This document shows positions 61,473-64,000 of a stretch of 64,000 nt of DNA, piece after piece; the first letter of the stretch is position 1; each line of letters begins with the position of its first letter. The translations under genes were made by a program, and so were the position numbers. This stretch comes from Chelativorans multitrophicus. Its GTDB lineage: Bacteria > Pseudomonadota > Alphaproteobacteria > Rhizobiales > Rhizobiaceae. The stretch covers positions 1-64,000 of the forward strand of contig NZ_JAAAPL010000006.1 of assembly GCF_011317445.1 (NCBI RefSeq), read 5' to 3'. Under the pieces are notes generated by a model, which was given only the letters and a program-made list of their open reading frames with translations, had not been told where the DNA came from and searched no databases.

Positions 61473-61820
61473 CTAGCGTGAGCGGCCATCAACCTGGGTG
61501 GGCTTCAGGCTTTCAATATCGACACCCTCAAGGCAGCGGACATTGACCGCCACCATCTTCGTGCCGTCGGGCGCGGCTGCGCGGGCGAAGGACTGCATGC
61601 CGCAGACCGAGCAGAAGGAATGCGCAATCTGCCTGGTGTTGAAGCGGTATTCGGTCAGCTTGTCCTCGCCCTGCTCCAACTCGAAGTTTTCCTCCGGCGT
61701 GAACGCCAAGATGCTGCCGCGGCGCTGGCAGTATGAGCAGTTGCAGGTGATCGGGCGCGAAAGATCGACATCGACGTTGAACCGCACCTCGCCGCAATGG
61801 CAGCTACCTTCGTAATGCAT
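61473..61820 (-). CDS. GFA-family (glutathione-dependent formaldehyde-activating-like) protein
   Basis: A 115-residue zinc protein with C7/C9 (SCHCGEVRF), C26/C28/C31 (CNCSYC) and a further CSVCG, the GFA/CENP-V fold pattern. Despite the family name most members have no proven activity; they may bind glutathione. It lies between cobS and cobT, on the same strand, 21 bases from cobT, and may be cotranscribed. Confidence 0.9.
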   Translation of the reverse strand: MHYEGSCHCGEVRFNVDVDLSRPITCNCSYCQRRGSILAFTPEENFELEQGEDKLTEYRFNTRQIAHSFCSVCGMQSFARAAAPDGTKMVAVNVRCLEGVDIESLKPTQVDGRSR

Positions 61821-61848
61821 CCATTTCTCCCAACCCGGTGACTACCCG

Positions 61849-62835
61849 CTAGCTCAAAACCACGTTCGCCGCCGATTCCGGCAATTCCTCGCCGAAAGCG
61901 CGCTGGTAGAACTCGGCCACCATGGCGCGTTCCAATTCGTCGCACTTGTTGAGGAATGTGAGGCGGAAGGCGAAGCCGACATCACCGAAGATTTCCGCAT
62001 TCTCGGCCCACATGATCACCGTGCGCGGGCTCATTACGGTCGACAGATCGCCGTTCATAAAGGCCGAACGTGTCATGTCGGCCACGCGCACCATGCGGCC
62101 CACGATCTCCCTGCCCTTCTCGTTCTGATAATGCTTGGCCTTCGCCTGAACGATGGCGACTTCCTCGTCATGCGGCAGGTAGTTGAGCGTGGTGACGATC
62201 GACCAGCGGTCCATCTGCGCCTGGTTGATCTGCTGGGTGCCGTGGTAAAGGCCCGTCGTGTCGCCCAAGCCCACCGTGTTGGCGGTGGCGAAGAGACGGA
62301 AGGCAGGGTGCGGCCTGATGACGCGGCTCTGGTCGAGTAGCGTCAGCCGGCCGGAAGACTCCAGCACGCGCTGGATTACGAACATTACATCCGGGCGGCC
62401 GGCGTCGTATTCGTCGAAGACGAGCGCAACGTTGTGCTGATAGGCCCAGGGAAGAATCCCGTCGCGGAATTCGGTGATCTGCTTGCCTTCCTTGACCACG
62501 ATCGCGTCCTTGCCGACGAGGTCGATACGGCTCACATGGCTGTCGAGATTGATGCGCACACAGGGCCAGTTGAGGCGCGCCGCCACCTGCTCGATATGGG
62601 TGGATTTGCCCGTGCCGTGATAGCCCGAAATCATCACGCGGCGGTTGTAGGCGAAACCGGCCAGGATCGCGAGCGTCGTCTGCTTGTCAAACAGGTAGTC
62701 CGGATCGATATCGGGGACATGCGGGTCCGACTCGGCATAGGCAGGCACGACCATATCGGCTTCGAAGCCGAAGGTCTCCTGCACGGAAACCGTGGTGTCG
62801 GGCAGATTGGCGATATCGCGATCGATCTTGTTCAT
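61849..62835 (-). CDS. cobS: Aerobic cobaltochelatase subunit CobS
   Basis: A 328-residue AAA+ ATPase: Walker [10 protein letters not shown] at 71-79, Walker [10 protein letters not shown] at 136-144, '[29 protein letters not shown]' sensor region and '[15 protein letters not shown]'. It forms the CobS-CobT motor for cobalt chelation. ATG 62835 lies 4 bases after GGAGGT; 62838 is too close. No cobalamin riboswitch is visible upstream. Confidence 0.95.
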   Translation of the reverse strand: MNKIDRDIANLPDTTVSVQETFGFEADMVVPAYAESDPHVPDIDPDYLFDKQTTLAILAGFAYNRRVMISGYHGTGKSTHIEQVAARLNWPCVRINLDSHVSRIDLVGKDAIVVKEGKQITEFRDGILPWAYQHNVALVFDEYDAGRPDVMFVIQRVLESSGRLTLLDQSRVIRPHPAFRLFATANTVGLGDTTGLYHGTQQINQAQMDRWSIVTTLNYLPHDEEVAIVQAKAKHYQNEKGREIVGRMVRVADMTRSAFMNGDLSTVMSPRTVIMWAENAEIFGDVGFAFRLTFLNKCDELERAMVAEFYQRAFGEELPESAANVVLS

Positions 62836-62911
62836 CATACCTCCAGCGCGCGCGAGGGGAGGGCCCGCGCCGCTTGTCATCGTTACGCTGGCCTCTTAGC
62901 AGAGACCCGGG

Positions 62912-63532
62912 CTAACAGAAACCCGCCTGCTTGAGGAGCCGATAGGCCTGAAGGACATCGCGCAGGCGCGCTTCGGACCCACGGTCGCCGCCATTCGCAT
63001 CCGGATGGTGGCGCTTTACCAGCGTTTTATAGCGCGCCTTTATATCAGCGCCAGTCGCATTTGCCGCGAGGCCCAGTGTTTCCAGCGCCTTGGCCTCAAG
63101 TGGCTTCAATCGCCGCTCTACGGGAGCACGGGAGCGGCCCTCGGCTCCGCCAAACAGATTAAACGGGTCGCCCACGCGGCGATAGTAGGCGGCATGGCCG
63201 GAGCGGAAGGGGGCGAAATCTGCCGCTGCCTGGCCCGTGCCGTTCGAGCCCACTTTCCATGTAGGACGGTGGCCCGTCAGCGCCTCCTTTTGGAAACGCG
63301 CGATCTCGCTGTCCTTCAGGCCGGAGAAGTAGTTGTAATTCTTGTTGTATTCGCGCACGTGCTCGAAACAGAAGCGGAAATATTCCCCTTCCCGGTGCCG
63401 GCCCACGGGCGCACGGTGCAGGCCGGGCTCCTCGCAGCCATCCCACTGGCAGCGCGGCGCGGCGGTGTCCGCCTCCGGCTGGCGCCCGGGGCGGATGCGG
63501 ATTTTCTCGAAATATTTCGAGTTCAGTTTCAT
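62912..63532 (-). CDS. J-domain (DnaJ-like) protein
   Basis: A 206-residue protein with a C-terminal J domain; the HPD triad is at 176-178 in KRHHPDANGG, followed by the RLRDVLQAYRLLKQAG helix. The N-terminal part has Cys/His residues (C28, C33, C55, H58) that could bind zinc. Such proteins sit beside cobS in many Rhizobiales. It may recruit DnaK to a specific client. It is divergent from bolA. Confidence 0.88.
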   Translation of the reverse strand: MKLNSKYFEKIRIRPGRQPEADTAAPRCQWDGCEEPGLHRAPVGRHREGEYFRFCFEHVREYNKNYNYFSGLKDSEIARFQKEALTGHRPTWKVGSNGTGQAAADFAPFRSGHAAYYRRVGDPFNLFGGAEGRSRAPVERRLKPLEAKALETLGLAANATGADIKARYKTLVKRHHPDANGGDRGSEARLRDVLQAYRLLKQAGFC

Positions 63533-63593
63533 GCCCGTCCTGGAAACAGCAAATCAGAAGAGATTATGGCCTTTCGCGGCGGCGAAACAAGAA

Positions 63594-63622
63594 TTGACAT
63601 TTCGCCGGCGTTGGGCCTAGCC
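63594..63622 (+). promoter_or_regulatory. Weak promoter candidate for bolA
   Basis: TTGACA (63594-63599) is a perfect -35 box; at 17 bases the -10 would be CTAGCC, which is poor. Listed as a candidate for the bolA transcript. Confidence 0.35.
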
Positions 63623-63744
63623 CGCCTTCAGGCCATTGCCGCGCATTTTGAGGGACCAAGTGATTCCACTTGGGCCGAAAATGCTTTAGGCCACGATGGC
63701 GATCATGACGGGGAGCTTCCCCTATATGGTGTCAGGAGGCATTC

Positions 63745-64000
63745 TTGTCCATTCAAACTGCAATCGAAAACAAGCTTATGCAGGCGTTTTCGCCGGAACG
63801 CCTTGCCGTCATCAACGAAAGTCATCTTCACGCGGGCCATCACCACACCGAGCACGGCCATGAAGAGGTTTTCGACGGGACGGGTGAGACGCATTTCCGT
63901 GTGCGCATCGTTTCCGCCGCTTTTGCCGGCAAGACCCGGATCGAACGGCACCGCGCCGTGAACGAGGTGCTGGCGGAAGAACTCAAACGTGGCCTGCACG
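63745..64000 (+). CDS. BolA-family protein (5' part; runs off the window)
   Basis: About 85 residues are visible, starting at TTG 63745 with AGGAGG 5 bases upstream: SIQTAIENKLMQAFSPERLAV-type text, 'NESHLHAGHHHTEHG' and 'THFRVRIVSAAFAGK'. This is the BolA fold (type with the H-x-H-rich N-terminus found in rhizobia), which acts with glutaredoxins in iron-sulphur regulation or as a morphology factor. No ATG is present near the expected start, so TTG initiation is likely. Confidence 0.88.
   Translation, partial: MSIQTAIENKLMQAFSPERLAVINESHLHAGHHHTEHGHEEVFDGTGETHFRVRIVSAAFAGKTRIERHRAVNEVLAEELKRGLH

Noticed and set aside
62836..62911. Cobalamin riboswitch before cobS
   Set aside because: The interval is only 76 bases, too short, and lacks a B12-box-like segment.

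Overview
The window looks like chromosomal DNA of an alphaproteobacterium of the order Rhizobiales/Hyphomicrobiales, probably a Phyllobacteriaceae-like genus (Mesorhizobium/Aquamicrobium/Chelativorans type). This is an inference from gene content and order: a PhyR-NepR-EcfG general stress module, CpdR, the CobS/CobT aerobic cobaltochelatase subunits, a SAM-II riboswitch before metA, TIGR02302/DUF4175, DUF2125, and the run hpt - ftsE - ftsX - ydcF - plsC - chaC - DUF2125 - tyrC - hisC - metA. The DNA is GC-rich, coding density is high, and long antisense frames are common. No rRNA, tRNA, CRISPR, insertion sequence or prophage was seen.

Layout. 1-185: tail of a surface/adhesin-like protein. 271-9001 (-): a peptide ABC import operon (regulator, binding protein, two permeases, two ATPases) with two embedded hydrolases. 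9223-11733: aldo/keto reductase and small stress-type proteins. 11783-14893 (-): a NEW3-domain protein with an ABC-2 exporter. 15277-21492 (+): pstSCAB-phoU-phoB behind a Pho box. 21476-26292: a ROK regulator divergent from a xylose-type ABC importer. 26295-34077: general stress response island. 34266-36121: ring-cleavage dioxygenase, esterase and GNAT. 36374-38962: a large DUF4175 membrane protein. 39097-41285: groESL behind CIRCE. 41348-51168: cell-division and housekeeping block ending in SAM-II-controlled metA. 51190-57261: assorted metabolism and an ArsR-SRPBCC-GST operon. 57564-64000: rpmB, a queuosine-precursor transporter with a probable preQ1-I riboswitch, cobT/cobS with neighbours, a DnaJ-like protein and the start of bolA.

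The most informative signal is regulatory. The pattern GGAAC-N16-CGTT, or a close variant, recurs in intergenic DNA as expected for the ECF sigma factor EcfG, which is encoded here. It appears as divergent pairs between phyR and nepR-ecfG, between an AI-2E transporter and a DUF883 operon, and (with one variant half) between a DUF982 gene and a small hypothetical gene. Single copies lie before a PRC-barrel protein and before groESL. This ties otherwise anonymous small genes to one stress regulon and suggests groESL has EcfG input in addition to HrcA/CIRCE.

Other regulatory elements readable from sequence: a SAM-II aptamer with a matching terminator/antiterminator pair; a preQ1-I-like aptamer that runs into the yhhQ start codon; a CtrA box before ftsE; a 21-bp palindrome between the ROK gene and xylF; a TTAGCA/TGCTAA operator at the arsR start; stem-loops after both solute-binding-protein genes (pstS, xylF); and two copies of a Rhizobiales-type intergenic hairpin repeat.
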